From Enterobacter sp. kpr-6 (GTDB taxonomy: Bacteria > Pseudomonadota > Gammaproteobacteria > Enterobacterales > Enterobacteriaceae): DNA of 64,000 nucleotides. Both the position numbers and the translations under genes were made by a program. The stretch lies in NCBI RefSeq assembly GCF_900116015.1, contig NZ_FOYH01000003.1:434001-498000 (forward strand). Reading direction: 5' to 3'. A model generated the notes under the pieces. The model saw only the letters and a program-made list of their open reading frames with translations. It was not told the DNA's origin and ran no database searches. Within the stretch, counting starts at the first letter, position 1, and each line of letters opens with the position of its first letter. This document shows positions 25,403 through 34,585 of the stretch, piece after piece.

Positions 25403-25768
25403 ATGTTGCACTCTCAATCTTCCCGCGTCGGCAGCCTGTTGTTGTTGCTGGCCGCGGCGATCGGCTTCGCTGTGGCGTTATACGCCTGGCTGACGCCGCT
25501 TACCGGCGTCACCGGTACCATTGGCGCAATGGGCGTGGTTATCGCCTGCGTGGTACTGGCGATACTGACCTTTCTGTTACGTGCCGCGTCCCGTCGCGGG
25601 CCGCGCATTTTCCTGATTATTGTTACCCTTGTGGTGTTGTTTGGTATTGGGTTTGCCGCCGCGCTGCTGCACCAGTACATCATAACGGCAGCAATGGTGG
25701 TCGGCCTGATTGGTCTGATTGCGCTGAGCAGCAATTCCGCCCATCACAATCAACGTATCAAAGCCTGA
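25403..25768 (+). CDS. small membrane subunit of a PQQ-dependent dehydrogenase
   Basis: About 121 residues from MLHSQSSRVGSL with four predicted transmembrane segments (about 8-29, 35-60, 69-90 and 93-112). It takes the place of the N-terminal membrane domain that glucose and quinate/shikimate dehydrogenases normally carry in the same chain. The ten-base gap to the catalytic gene and the shared GAGGAG suggest coupled translation. Its function as the membrane anchor and quinone-reduction platform is inferred. Confidence 0.7.
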   Translation: MLHSQSSRVGSLLLLLAAAIGFAVALYAWLTPLTGVTGTIGAMGVVIACVVLAILTFLLRAASRRGPRIFLIIVTLVVLFGIGFAAALLHQYIITAAMVVGLIGLIALSSNSAHHNQRIKA

Positions 25769-25778
25769 GGAGCCACCC

Positions 25779-27875
25779 GTGCAGAACAATAAACACTTTC
25801 CATCCATAAAAGTCAGCATGACGGCGCTGGCCCTGCTGGTCGCACCGTTCGCGCTACAGGCGCAGGAAAAAGCTGCGGAAGCCTCTCAGGGAACACAGGA
25901 AAAACTCAATGTGGATGCAGCCGATCAGCAAGCGCCGGGTACCACGAAGACCACTGACGATGCCTCAACCGGCAAATCAGAGGGGCAAAAAGTCGCCTCG
26001 GCGAGCCAGCCGGCAACGCCGCTGGTGCCGTCTGCCGCAACTTGGGATAGTTTTCACGGCCAGCTTAACGCGCAGAAATACAGCCCTCTCACCCAGATCA
26101 CCCCGGAGAACGTCGGCAAATTAACCAAAATCTGGGAGTTCCATACCGGGGACGTCTCGGATGGTAAAGGCGATACGCCCGCGACCGTCTGGTCAGCCAC
26201 GCCCATTTTTGCCAACGAGACGCTCTATATCGGCACCCCGTTTGATCGCCTGATTGCGCTGGATCCGGGTACCGGGAAAGAGAAGTGGCACTATGACACC
26301 AAATCACCCCGCCAGGCGCTGACTCAGCCCGTGCTGAAAAACCGTGGTGTCTCCTACTGGCAGGCAAAAAATCCGGTCGCCGGAGAAGCCTGTCAGAAGA
26401 TCGTCTATATGGGCACCGTTGACGGCAAGCTGTACGCGCTGGATGCCGATTCAGGCAAGCCGTGCAGCGACTTTGCGGACAATGGCGTGCTGAATGTGAA
26501 TCAGTGGAACACGGTAAACGCCAAATTCCCGCTGTCCATCCTGCAACCGCCAACCGTGGTCGGCAACCATCTGCTTATCGGCTGGGCCGGTAAAGACTGG
26601 GCCTATGCCGAAGCACCTCCGGGCAGCGTATTTTCAGTCAACGCGCAGACCGGCGAGCGTGAATGGACCTTTGAGGCGATCCCGGAAGAGATCCGCAAAC
26701 GCACCGGGACGGCCAATGTCTGGACGCACATGTCCGCTGATGAGGCGAACGGTCTGGTCTATCTCCCGGTTTCATCTCCCTCTCCTAACTACTGGGGCGG
26801 CAACCGCGTCGATGCGATCCCGCTCGGCACCTCCACCACCGCGCTGGATATCAACACCGGTAAAGTGGTCTGGTCCCGCCAGTGGGTGCACCACGATGTG
26901 TGGGATTACGATATCAACTCTGCGCCGACGCTGATGGATATTACCGTCGATGGTAAACAGATCCCGGCCCTCGTTCAGGCCACCAAGCAGGGCTTCCTGT
27001 TTGTGGTTAACCGCCTGACGGGTGAGGATGTGTGGCCTATCGAGGAGCGTCCTGTCCCGCAGGGCGATGGCTCGGTGAAAGGCGAAGTGCTTTCACCTAC
27101 GCAGCCGTTCCCGACGAAACCCGCGCCGCTGCTCGATCAATCGAAAAAGCCGGAGATCTGGAAGCTGGCCGATATCGTTGGTGCCGGCCAGTGTTCTCGT
27201 CTGTGGGACAATCTGAGCTATGAAGGGATGTACACCCCGCCGACCACCAAAGGCGAAGGCGCGCTTACCTACCCGGACAGCGCCGGTGGCGTTCAGTGGG
27301 GCGGTGTGGCGTTCGATCCACACAAACAGATTGCCATCGTGAATACCTCACACATTGTGCAATACGTGAAGCTCTACAACCGCGAAGACTACGATAAAGC
27401 GGATAAAAACGCCGGCAACGAAAGCGGCTTCGCACCGCAGGAAGGTGCCCCGTACGGTATGCGTCTGCTGGTGGCAAACAACTGGCTGGGAATGCCGTGC
27501 TGGCAGCCGCCGTTTGGTGAAATCGTGGCGCTGGATATGCATACGGGTGATGTGAAATGGCGTCGTCCGGTTGGCGCATCCCAGCAGTACGGCTTCTTTA
27601 TGCCGGAAAACTGGGGTTCTCCGACCATCGGCGGCCCGGCGGTGACAGCGGGCGGTATCGTCTTCATCGGTGCGTCAATGGATGCAAAAGTGCGCGCCTA
27701 CTCGGTCGACAGCGGTGAAGAGCTGTGGTCCGATCAGGTGGAAGCGCCTGCGGTCGCTAACCCGTCGGTTTATGAATATAAAGGCCGTCAATATGTCGCG
27801 TTCGTTGCGGGCGGGAATACTATCCTGAAGGATCAGGTAGGCGACCAGGTCGTGGTTTACGCGCTGCCGGAATAA
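25779..27875 (+). CDS. PQQ-dependent dehydrogenase (glucose/quinate/shikimate family)
   Basis: 698 residues from a GTG start with GAGGAG six bases ahead. An N-terminal signal sequence (ALALLVAPFALQAQE) and an 80-residue low-complexity linker lead into the eight-bladed quinoprotein propeller, with repeats such as ALDPGTGKEKWHY, ALDINTGKVVWSRQW and ALDMHTGDVKWRRPVG. It should oxidise a polyol, sugar or quinate in the periplasm and pass electrons to ubiquinone. The substrate is undecided. No PQQ biosynthesis genes are in the window. Lacks its own membrane domain; see the preceding gene. Confidence 0.85.
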   Translation: MQNNKHFPSIKVSMTALALLVAPFALQAQEKAAEASQGTQEKLNVDAADQQAPGTTKTTDDASTGKSEGQKVASASQPATPLVPSAATWDSFHGQLNAQKYSPLTQITPENVGKLTKIWEFHTGDVSDGKGDTPATVWSATPIFANETLYIGTPFDRLIALDPGTGKEKWHYDTKSPRQALTQPVLKNRGVSYWQAKNPVAGEACQKIVYMGTVDGKLYALDADSGKPCSDFADNGVLNVNQWNTVNAKFPLSILQPPTVVGNHLLIGWAGKDWAYAEAPPGSVFSVNAQTGEREWTFEAIPEEIRKRTGTANVWTHMSADEANGLVYLPVSSPSPNYWGGNRVDAIPLGTSTTALDINTGKVVWSRQWVHHDVWDYDINSAPTLMDITVDGKQIPALVQATKQGFLFVVNRLTGEDVWPIEERPVPQGDGSVKGEVLSPTQPFPTKPAPLLDQSKKPEIWKLADIVGAGQCSRLWDNLSYEGMYTPPTTKGEGALTYPDSAGGVQWGGVAFDPHKQIAIVNTSHIVQYVKLYNREDYDKADKNAGNESGFAPQEGAPYGMRLLVANNWLGMPCWQPPFGEIVALDMHTGDVKWRRPVGASQQYGFFMPENWGSPTIGGPAVTAGGIVFIGASMDAKVRAYSVDSGEELWSDQVEAPAVANPSVYEYKGRQYVAFVAGGNTILKDQVGDQVVVYALPE

Positions 27876-27903
27876 CCTTTCATACTGACTGATGAAAACA
27901 GTG

Positions 27904-27941
27904 GAGGCGGTGATCGATTCTCAGATCAACGCCTCTTTTTT
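27904..27941 (+). terminator. terminator of the PQQ dehydrogenase operon
   Basis: GAGGCG-TGATC / GATCA-CGCCTC hairpin followed by six T, 28 bases after the stop. Confidence 0.85.
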
Positions 27942-27992
27942 GTCGGACAGAAGATAGCTTTTTAACGCGTAATTGAAAGGGGATGAGCCAGA

Positions 27993-28622
27993 TTAAGATG
28001 CCCGGCGTTTTTTGAGCTTATCCACCAGCGTTAACACCGTCACGAAGAAAACGGGAACGAAAAAGATAGCGAGTAACGTCCCGGTAACCATGCCGCCGAA
28101 CACCCCCGTACCAATCGCTTGCTGAGTCGTGGCACTTGCCCCCGACGCGAGCATGAGCGGCACGACGCCCAGAGTGAAGGCCAGCGAGGTCATCATAATC
28201 GGCCTTAAGCGCATCCGCGCGGCTTTCGCCGTGGCATTCAGAAGGCTTTCGCCGTCATGTTGTAACTGGCGGGCAAACTCAACGATCAGGATGGCGTTTT
28301 TAGCCGACAGACCGATGATGGTGATCATTCCGACCTTGAAGAAGGCATCGTTCGGCATCCCTCTCAGGTAAACAGCAATCATCGCCCCGATAAGGCCCAA
28401 CGGGACAACCAGCATCACCGAAACCGGTATGGACCAGCTTTCATAGAGAGCCGCCAGTACGAGGAAAATGACCAGCATGGAGAGCAGCATTAACATTGGC
28501 GCTTCGGAAGCCGACTGCTGTTCCTGAAGAGACTGGCCCGTCCATTCGATGGCAAAACCTGCCGGTAAATCTGCAGCAATTTTCTCCATCTCTGCCATGG
28601 CGTCCCCGCTCGAATATCCCCA
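27993..28622 (-). pseudogene. remnant of an AcrB/AcrD-type RND efflux permease
   Basis: Only the last ~210 residues of a protein that is normally ~1,030 long. The transmembrane segments 9-12 region is clear: [36 protein letters not shown] and [20 protein letters not shown]. Homology begins at about [13 protein letters not shown]; the codons ahead of it belong to other DNA that also encodes the lipoprotein tail. A truncated pump half cannot work, so this is a scar of a deleted efflux gene at the end of the accessory block. Confidence 0.85.
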
Positions 28623-28657
28623 GTTAGGCCAGCCGGTTACCCTGAAGGCCGGATACC

Positions 28658-29227
28658 TTATATGCAGGGCCCGGTGGCGCATCCGTACATCATGAACAGT
28701 GGAAATAAGGGCACCAGTGGGATGAGGGCAATGGCTCCCAGGGTGCTCACGGTTTGAGTCTGATCATTGATGGATACCACCACCGGCCGCTCAAGTTTGT
28801 AAGGCGCGGCAAGCTCCGGCGCATAGGATGAAGACCAAAATCCCGTCGCTTTAAACATCACCCCAAGGCGATCGTTATCAATGGGAACCGCCTTGTACTC
28901 ATTAATCAGCGCGCTATGCTGCGCGGCATCCAGTTTGTGCTTATCAATAACCACCAGATAGTCTGCCGTCACTTCATGTTCTTTAACTGCAAAGTTCACC
29001 CGCACGCCGGACGCCTGCTCATGAAAGCGTTCATAAAATGTCTTATAACGCTGGTACTCCTGAGGGACGCCCTCGCGGAAAAATCGATAACTGTATTTAT
29101 CCGAGCTGGCGATAATGCCCGATTCAATGGGTTTGATAGCGACAATCGTATCGGTGGGCGGCAAATTTGGCGCACTTTCGCATGCTGTCAGCATCATGAC
29201 GGCCAACAGCGATAAATATTTCCACAT
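28658..29227 (-). CDS. lipoprotein of unknown function
   Basis: 189 residues from [18 protein letters not shown], a type II signal with lipobox LTAC. The mature protein has no family I recognise. It ends in a hydrophobic stretch ([16 protein letters not shown]) with two late cysteines, which is unusual for a lipoprotein. The frame is open nine bases further, with another ATG. It lies between the RND remnant and sdaA. The 3' end may have been altered by the event that truncated the pump gene. Confidence 0.7.
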   Translation of the reverse strand: MWKYLSLLAVMMLTACESAPNLPPTDTIVAIKPIESGIIASSDKYSYRFFREGVPQEYQRYKTFYERFHEQASGVRVNFAVKEHEVTADYLVVIDKHKLDAAQHSALINEYKAVPIDNDRLGVMFKATGFWSSSYAPELAAPYKLERPVVVSINDQTQTVSTLGAIALIPLVPLFPLFMMYGCATGPCI

Positions 29228-29433
29228 CTCAACCATTCCTGTTCGCGATGTCCTGTGGGGACGGTCTAAAATGAATCAAAGAGGAGAGTATAGCCTGGCG
29301 CGAATGCTTGTCAGGCGCGGGTGCGATCCTTCTCTCGCTATTAGAATTTTAATGGTTTTCCATTAATTTAATTCATGTGAATAGTCCAACTGACCCCGCC
29401 TTTCCCTCTTACACTATGCGCAATTATTACATC

Positions 29434-29454
29434 GTTACCGGAAACTCCGGTAAC
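29434..29454 (+). promoter_or_regulatory. inverted repeat in the sdaA leader
   Basis: GTTACCGGA AAC TCCGGTAAC, perfect nine-base arms with a three-base loop, ending five bases before the AGGAG of sdaA. It could form a leader hairpin close to the ribosome site or be an operator. A TACACT promoter-like word lies just upstream at 29410-29415. Confidence 0.5.
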
Positions 29455-29472
29455 CCTGTCAGGAGTGTTATC

Positions 29473-30837
29473 GTGATTAGTCTATTCGACATGTTTAAGG
29501 TGGGGATTGGCCCCTCATCTTCCCACACTGTAGGCCCGATGAAGGCCGGTAAACAGTTCGTCGATGATCTGGTCGAAAAGGGATTACTGGAAAGCGTTAC
29601 CCGCGTGGCGGTGGATGTCTACGGGTCGCTGTCGCTGACCGGCAAAGGGCACCACACCGATATCGCCATCATTATGGGACTGGCGGGCAACGCGCCAGCC
29701 ACGGTTGATATCGACGCTATTCCGGCATTTATGCGTGACGTCGAAACGCGCGGGCGTCTGCTGCTCGCAGGCGGTCGTCATGAGGTCGATTTCCCGCAGG
29801 ATAACGGCATGCGTTTCCAGAGTGATAACCTGCCGCTGCATGAAAACGCCATGCAGATCCACGCTTACAGCGGTGAGAAAGAGATCTACAGCAAAACTTA
29901 TTATTCAATCGGCGGCGGGTTTATCGTCGATGAAGAACATTTTGGTAAAGATGCCAGCAGCGAAGTCAGCGTCCCCTACCCGTTCAAATCGGCACAAGAG
30001 ATGCTGAATTACTGCAAAGAAACCGGTCTGTCGCTCTCCGGCATGGTGATGCAGAACGAACTGGCGCTGCACAGCAAAAGCGAAATTGAAGCCTATTTTG
30101 CTGATGTGTGGCAGACCATGCGCGCCTGTATCGATCGCGGGATGAACACCGAAGGCGTGCTGCCAGGCCCTCTGCGCGTGCCGCGTCGCGCCTCCGCGCT
30201 GCGCCGCCTGCTGGTCGCCAGCGATAAAATGTCTACCGACCCGATGAATGTCATCGACTGGGTGAATATGTTTGCGCTGGCGGTGAACGAAGAAAACGCC
30301 GCCGGTGGCCGCGTGGTCACCGCGCCGACCAACGGCGCATGCGGGATCGTCCCGGCGGTGCTGGCCTATTACGATCACTTTATTGAACCGGTAACCCCGG
30401 ATATTTATATCCGCTATTTCCTCGCCTGCGGTGCCATTGGCGCGCTGTATAAAATGAACGCGTCTATTTCCGGGGCGGAAGTGGGTTGTCAGGGTGAAGT
30501 TGGCGTAGCCTGTTCTATGGCCGCTGCTGGCCTGGCCGAGCTGTTGGGCGCAAGCCCGGAGCAGGTCTGCGTCGCCGCTGAAATCGGCATGGAGCATAAC
30601 CTCGGTTTAACCTGCGATCCGGTGGCAGGCCAGGTGCAGGTGCCGTGCATTGAGCGTAATGCGATTGCCTCGGTGAAGGCCATCAACGCCTCGCGGATGG
30701 CGATGCGCCGCACCAGCGAGCCGCGCGTTTCACTCGATAAAGTGATTGAAACCATGTACGAAACCGGCAAAGACATGAACGCCAAGTACCGCGAAACCTC
30801 CCGCGGCGGGCTGGCCATCAAGGTGCAGTGCGACTAA
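29473..30837 (+). CDS. sdaA: L-serine dehydratase SdaA
   Basis: An iron-sulfur L-serine deaminase making pyruvate and ammonia. The GTG start has AGGAG seven bases ahead and gives 454 residues, as in E. coli; the longer open frame runs through the leader hairpin. The beta domain includes SSSHTVGPM, and the alpha domain has [26 protein letters not shown] and [14 protein letters not shown], whose cysteines ligate the [4Fe-4S] cluster. First core gene after the accessory block. Confidence 0.96.
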   Translation: MISLFDMFKVGIGPSSSHTVGPMKAGKQFVDDLVEKGLLESVTRVAVDVYGSLSLTGKGHHTDIAIIMGLAGNAPATVDIDAIPAFMRDVETRGRLLLAGGRHEVDFPQDNGMRFQSDNLPLHENAMQIHAYSGEKEIYSKTYYSIGGGFIVDEEHFGKDASSEVSVPYPFKSAQEMLNYCKETGLSLSGMVMQNELALHSKSEIEAYFADVWQTMRACIDRGMNTEGVLPGPLRVPRRASALRRLLVASDKMSTDPMNVIDWVNMFALAVNEENAAGGRVVTAPTNGACGIVPAVLAYYDHFIEPVTPDIYIRYFLACGAIGALYKMNASISGAEVGCQGEVGVACSMAAAGLAELLGASPEQVCVAAEIGMEHNLGLTCDPVAGQVQVPCIERNAIASVKAINASRMAMRRTSEPRVSLDKVIETMYETGKDMNAKYRETSRGGLAIKVQCD

Positions 30838-30848
30838 TACTTCCTCTC

Positions 30849-30880
30849 AGCCCTTCTGCAACGGAAGGGCTATATTTCCC
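30849..30880 (+). terminator. sdaA terminator
   Basis: AGCCCTTC TGCAACG GAAGGGCT hairpin with a short interrupted T tract, twelve bases after the stop codon. Confidence 0.6.
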
Positions 30881-30974
30881 CCTTTTCTCGTCTGATTATT
30901 TTTTCCACACTACACTTGCTGTGGTGCCGTTGGCCTTGGGGGCCAGGGGGTAAAACACATCGGACGGTCAACCC

Positions 30975-32576
30975 ATGCAAACAGCGCAAAGGATCATCAA
31001 AAGCTACCGGCGAAAACGCGTGTTTGTCTGTGTATTGATGGCCGTTTCCACACTGATCCTTACGCTGGGCTCGCGCTATATCACCGAACGCAATCTCAAC
31101 CGTGAGCGTATTTTGCTGTTTACCTCTCATGCCGTTTCAGCGCTGGAAAAAGTGCTTATCCCGCTCAACGAGGGACGCACGCGGTTGATTCCGCTGGTCG
31201 GGTTGCCCTGCGAAGAGGCGCACCTGGCGCTGCGTAAGCAGGCGGCGTCATTGCAGACCGTGCGATCCATTGGCCTTATTCAGAAAGGTATTTTGTACTG
31301 CTCCAGCATCTTTGGTTTTCGCGATGTGCCGATCCGCGAACTTCAGCCGTCACTGCCCTCTCCTGCCCCGCGGCTTTTACTCTCCACGGATAATTCTTTG
31401 CTCAAAGGCAGCCCGATTCTGATCCAGTGGTTTCCTACGGGCGATGAGGGAGAAAGCGGCGTTATGGAGGTCGTGAATATCAATTTATTGACCAGCCTGA
31501 TGCTTGAGCCGCAAAAGCCGCTGATCACCAGCGTTTCGCTGACGGTGGGCGATCGTCATCTGGTGTATGGCGCAGGCGTGGTCGGGGCGTTGCCTGCTTT
31601 AAATGGCGAGAAACGCTTTAAGCAGGCCTCATCCCGCTTTCCGTTTGCCATTAATGTCAGAGGGCCCGGTGCCAGTGAACTGGCGTTAAAACACCTGCCG
31701 TCGCAGTTACCGCTGGCCATCATGTTAAGTCTGCTGGTGGGTTACTTTGCCTGGCTTGCGACCGCTAACCGGATGAGTTTTTCCTGGGAGATCAACCTGG
31801 GGCTGGCGGCACATGAATTCGAGCTATTTTGCCAGCCGCTGTTAAATGCCCGCACGCAACAGTGCGAGGGCGTGGAGATCCTGCTGCGCTGGAACAATCC
31901 GCGCCAGGGGTGGATCTCGCCGGATGTCTTTATTCCCATTGCGGAAGAACACAATCTGATTGCGCCGCTCACCCGCTATGTGCTGACCGAAACGCAGCGC
32001 CAGCTGGCGTTATTTCCTGCAACGCCTGAGTTTCACATCGGCATTAATGTGGCGGCGAGCCATTTCCGGCGCGGCAAACTGATTCAGGATCTCAATCATT
32101 ACTGGTTTAACGCGCATCCGGTTCAGCAACTGGTGATTGAGCTAACCGAGCGCAACGCGCTGGTAGAGGCGGATTATCGTATCGCGCGGGAGCTGCACCG
32201 CAAGGGCGTGAAGCTGGCGATTGATGATTTTGGTACCGGCAATACGTCGCTCTCGTGGCTGGAAAAGCTGCGCCCGGACATGCTGAAAATCGATAAGTCC
32301 TACACCACTGCCATAGGCACGGATGCGGTCAATTCGACGGTGACGGACATTATTATTGCCCTGGGCAAACGGCTGCATATTGAAATGGTGGCGGAGGGGG
32401 TGGAAACCCCGCTACAGGCGAAATATCTGCGCCAGCGCGGGGTGCATATTTTGCAGGGATTTCTGTATGCGAAGCCAATGCCGCTTAACGATTTCCCTAC
32501 ATGGCTGGCGAGCAGTCGTCAGCAACCACCCGCCAGGCACAACGGCACAATGGTGCCGCTGGTGCCAATGCCGTAA
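30975..32576 (+). CDS. pdeD: PdeD (YoaD), CSS-EAL c-di-GMP phosphodiesterase
   Basis: 533 residues. An N-terminal transmembrane helix (about 15-35), a periplasmic CSS domain with the CSS motif in GILYCSSIFG, and a second transmembrane helix (about 237-258) lead to a cytoplasmic EAL domain. Catalytic motifs are intact: EILLRW with a Val-Glu-Ile version of EAL, NVAASHF, ELTERNAL, IDDFGTGNTS and AEGVET. It should hydrolyse c-di-GMP, with activity linked to the redox state of the periplasmic cysteines. It ends two bases from yoaE (convergent). Confidence 0.94.
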   Translation: MQTAQRIIKSYRRKRVFVCVLMAVSTLILTLGSRYITERNLNRERILLFTSHAVSALEKVLIPLNEGRTRLIPLVGLPCEEAHLALRKQAASLQTVRSIGLIQKGILYCSSIFGFRDVPIRELQPSLPSPAPRLLLSTDNSLLKGSPILIQWFPTGDEGESGVMEVVNINLLTSLMLEPQKPLITSVSLTVGDRHLVYGAGVVGALPALNGEKRFKQASSRFPFAINVRGPGASELALKHLPSQLPLAIMLSLLVGYFAWLATANRMSFSWEINLGLAAHEFELFCQPLLNARTQQCEGVEILLRWNNPRQGWISPDVFIPIAEEHNLIAPLTRYVLTETQRQLALFPATPEFHIGINVAASHFRRGKLIQDLNHYWFNAHPVQQLVIELTERNALVEADYRIARELHRKGVKLAIDDFGTGNTSLSWLEKLRPDMLKIDKSYTTAIGTDAVNSTVTDIIIALGKRLHIEMVAEGVETPLQAKYLRQRGVHILQGFLYAKPMPLNDFPTWLASSRQQPPARHNGTMVPLVPMP

Positions 32577-32578
32577 CG

Positions 32579-34138
32579 TTACTCTTCTTCGTCGTGTTCA
32601 GGTCGCTCTTTAACAACCCGCACCAGATCGACCCGGTAATCATTGGCTTCAATGACCGTAATGGTCAGCGGCGCGAGTTGCAGTACGTCGCCCACACGCG
32701 GGATTTGACCATTGATGGCGATGACCAGACCCGCCACAGTGGCGATATCTTCTTCATCGTTAACCAGGTTATCCATCGCCAGCGTATGTTGCAGCGCGTG
32801 CAGATCGGTGGTGCCTTTGACCAGCCAGCCGTCGCCGTCGGCGATAATTTCCGGCGTTTCGTCGGCATCCGGGAATTCACCGGCAATCGCTTCCAGCACA
32901 TCCAGTGGCGTAACCAGCCCCTGAACCACCCCGAACTCATTGGTGACGATAACAAAGCTGCCCCGCGCCCGGCGCAGAACGCCCAGCAGTTTAATCGGAT
33001 CCAGCGTTTCAGGGACCACGATCGCCGGGTTAGCGGAAGCGATAGCGGTAACATCGCCACCCTCTTCCAGCGCCACCAGCATCTCTTTGGCGCGAACGAT
33101 ACCAATCACTTCATCCAGCTCGCCCCGGCAAACCGGGAACAGGCTGTGCGGCGAGGTCAGAAGCTGCTGGCGGATCTCATCCGCGTTAAGCGTCGCATCC
33201 ACCCAGCTAATATCACCGCGCGGCGTCATGATGCTGCGCAGGGAGCGGGAGGCCAGCGTTAAGACGCCGTTGATCATGTAACGCTCTTCGTCGGCAAACG
33301 CGCCTTCCGGTACCGTCACCGGCGTGGCGTTATCGGCTTCGTGCTGCTGGCTGTCTTTACGACGGCCACCCATCAGACGCAGGATGGCGTCGGCGGTGCG
33401 CGCACGCAGCGGCAGCGAGGACTGATGACGAATAAAGTTACGTCGTGCAACCTGGTTAAAGAACTCGATGATGATCGAGAAACCAATCGCCGCGTACAGG
33501 TAGCCTTTCGGAATATGGAAGCCAAAGCCTTCCGCGACCAGACTCAGACCGATCATCAGCAGGAAGCTCAGACAGAGTACAACGACTGTCGGGTGCTGGT
33601 TGACGAAGCGGGTCAACGGCTTCGATGCCAGCAGCATGACTGCCATCGCGATCACGACCGCCGCCATCATCACCGGCAGGTGGTTAACCATGCCGACCGC
33701 CGTGATCACCGCATCCAGCGAGAACACCGCATCGAGGATCACAATCTGCACCACCACGACCCAGAAGCTGGCATAGCCTTTTCCGTGTCCAGTGTCATGT
33801 TCCTTGTTTTCGAGTCGTTCGTGTAATTCTGTTGTCGCTTTAAACAGTAAGAATATCCCCCCGAGCAGCATGATTAAGTCGCGGCCCGAGAAGGTGAAAT
33901 CCATAACCGAGAATAGAGGTTGTGTCAGTGTGACCATCCACGAAATAACGGACAGCAAGGCCAGGCGCATTACCAGCGCCAGCGACAGCCCGATCAGGCG
34001 TGCTTTATCACGTTGTTTTGGTGGCAGTTTGTCGGCAAGAATGGCGATAAATACGAGGTTATCGATGCCGAGAACGATTTCAAGGACAACAAGCGTCAAC
34101 AACCCCACCCAAATCGAGGGGTCCATTAAGAATTCCAT
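32579..34138 (-). CDS. yoaE: YoaE, TerC-family membrane protein with CBS and CorC/HlyC domains
   Basis: 519 residues from [10 protein letters not shown] with AGGAG ahead. The N-terminal TerC domain (about 1-230, seven or more transmembrane helices) has [16 protein letters not shown] and [15 protein letters not shown] with acidic residues typical of metal transport. Two CBS domains ([16 protein letters not shown], then [17 protein letters not shown]) and a transporter-associated HlyC/CorC domain follow. A role in metal export, possibly manganese, is suggested by TerC relatives but not shown for this protein. Confidence 0.92.
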   Translation of the reverse strand: MEFLMDPSIWVGLLTLVVLEIVLGIDNLVFIAILADKLPPKQRDKARLIGLSLALVMRLALLSVISWMVTLTQPLFSVMDFTFSGRDLIMLLGGIFLLFKATTELHERLENKEHDTGHGKGYASFWVVVVQIVILDAVFSLDAVITAVGMVNHLPVMMAAVVIAMAVMLLASKPLTRFVNQHPTVVVLCLSFLLMIGLSLVAEGFGFHIPKGYLYAAIGFSIIIEFFNQVARRNFIRHQSSLPLRARTADAILRLMGGRRKDSQQHEADNATPVTVPEGAFADEERYMINGVLTLASRSLRSIMTPRGDISWVDATLNADEIRQQLLTSPHSLFPVCRGELDEVIGIVRAKEMLVALEEGGDVTAIASANPAIVVPETLDPIKLLGVLRRARGSFVIVTNEFGVVQGLVTPLDVLEAIAGEFPDADETPEIIADGDGWLVKGTTDLHALQHTLAMDNLVNDEEDIATVAGLVIAINGQIPRVGDVLQLAPLTITVIEANDYRVDLVRVVKERPEHDEEE

Positions 34139-34380
34139 GAGAAGCTCCTGCTTACGGAATGACAAAACGGTGCATTAAGCACAGGCGTGATGACAGCGGA
34201 TGAGATTGAAACATGGCGGGGATCGCCGGAAGACATGGCACGAAGCGGCCATAATAAACATTGACGTCGGTGACGGTCCATACACTGGGCTACTGCCCTT
34301 TACTCCTGAAAGTTAAACGGAAGGTAAACATAACAGAGAGGCCTGGTTTGTTGCAAAGATTTACCAGAATTTGCATTTTT
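34139..34380. other. yoaE-manX divergent region, distal part
   Basis: No supported gene. It holds the presumed yoaE promoter region. Short plus-strand frames here show no family resemblance. Confidence 0.4.
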
Positions 34381-34386
34381 GGGGAT

Positions 34387-34472
34387 ATTTCGCGTTTCGA
34401 AATTTCTAAACCACTAAAGCTAAATTACGGAACTGCATCACATAATTTATTTTTTCGGTGACTAAAATAATT
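34387..34472 (+). promoter_or_regulatory. manXYZ control region: CRP site and NagC/Mlc-type operators
   Basis: Three sites are visible. A palindrome ATTTCG-N5-CGAAAT lies at 34387-34403. A CRP half-site TCACA sits in ACGGAACTGCATCACA at 34427-34442. An AT-rich NagC/Mlc-like dyad TTATTTTTTCGGTGACTAAA with continuing ATAA lies at 34447-34470. The arrangement parallels E. coli manX, where Mlc and NagC repress and CRP activates. Assignment of each dyad to one repressor is inferred. Confidence 0.6.
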
Positions 34473-34585
34473 CGCGGAAGTAATAATTTTTTCACTCAAA
34501 CCCTTATCTGAATCGATTCGGTCAAGGTGAATGATTCAAGACACAACTGTTATAGATGTGTTAACGATAATCAAGGAGGTAGCAA

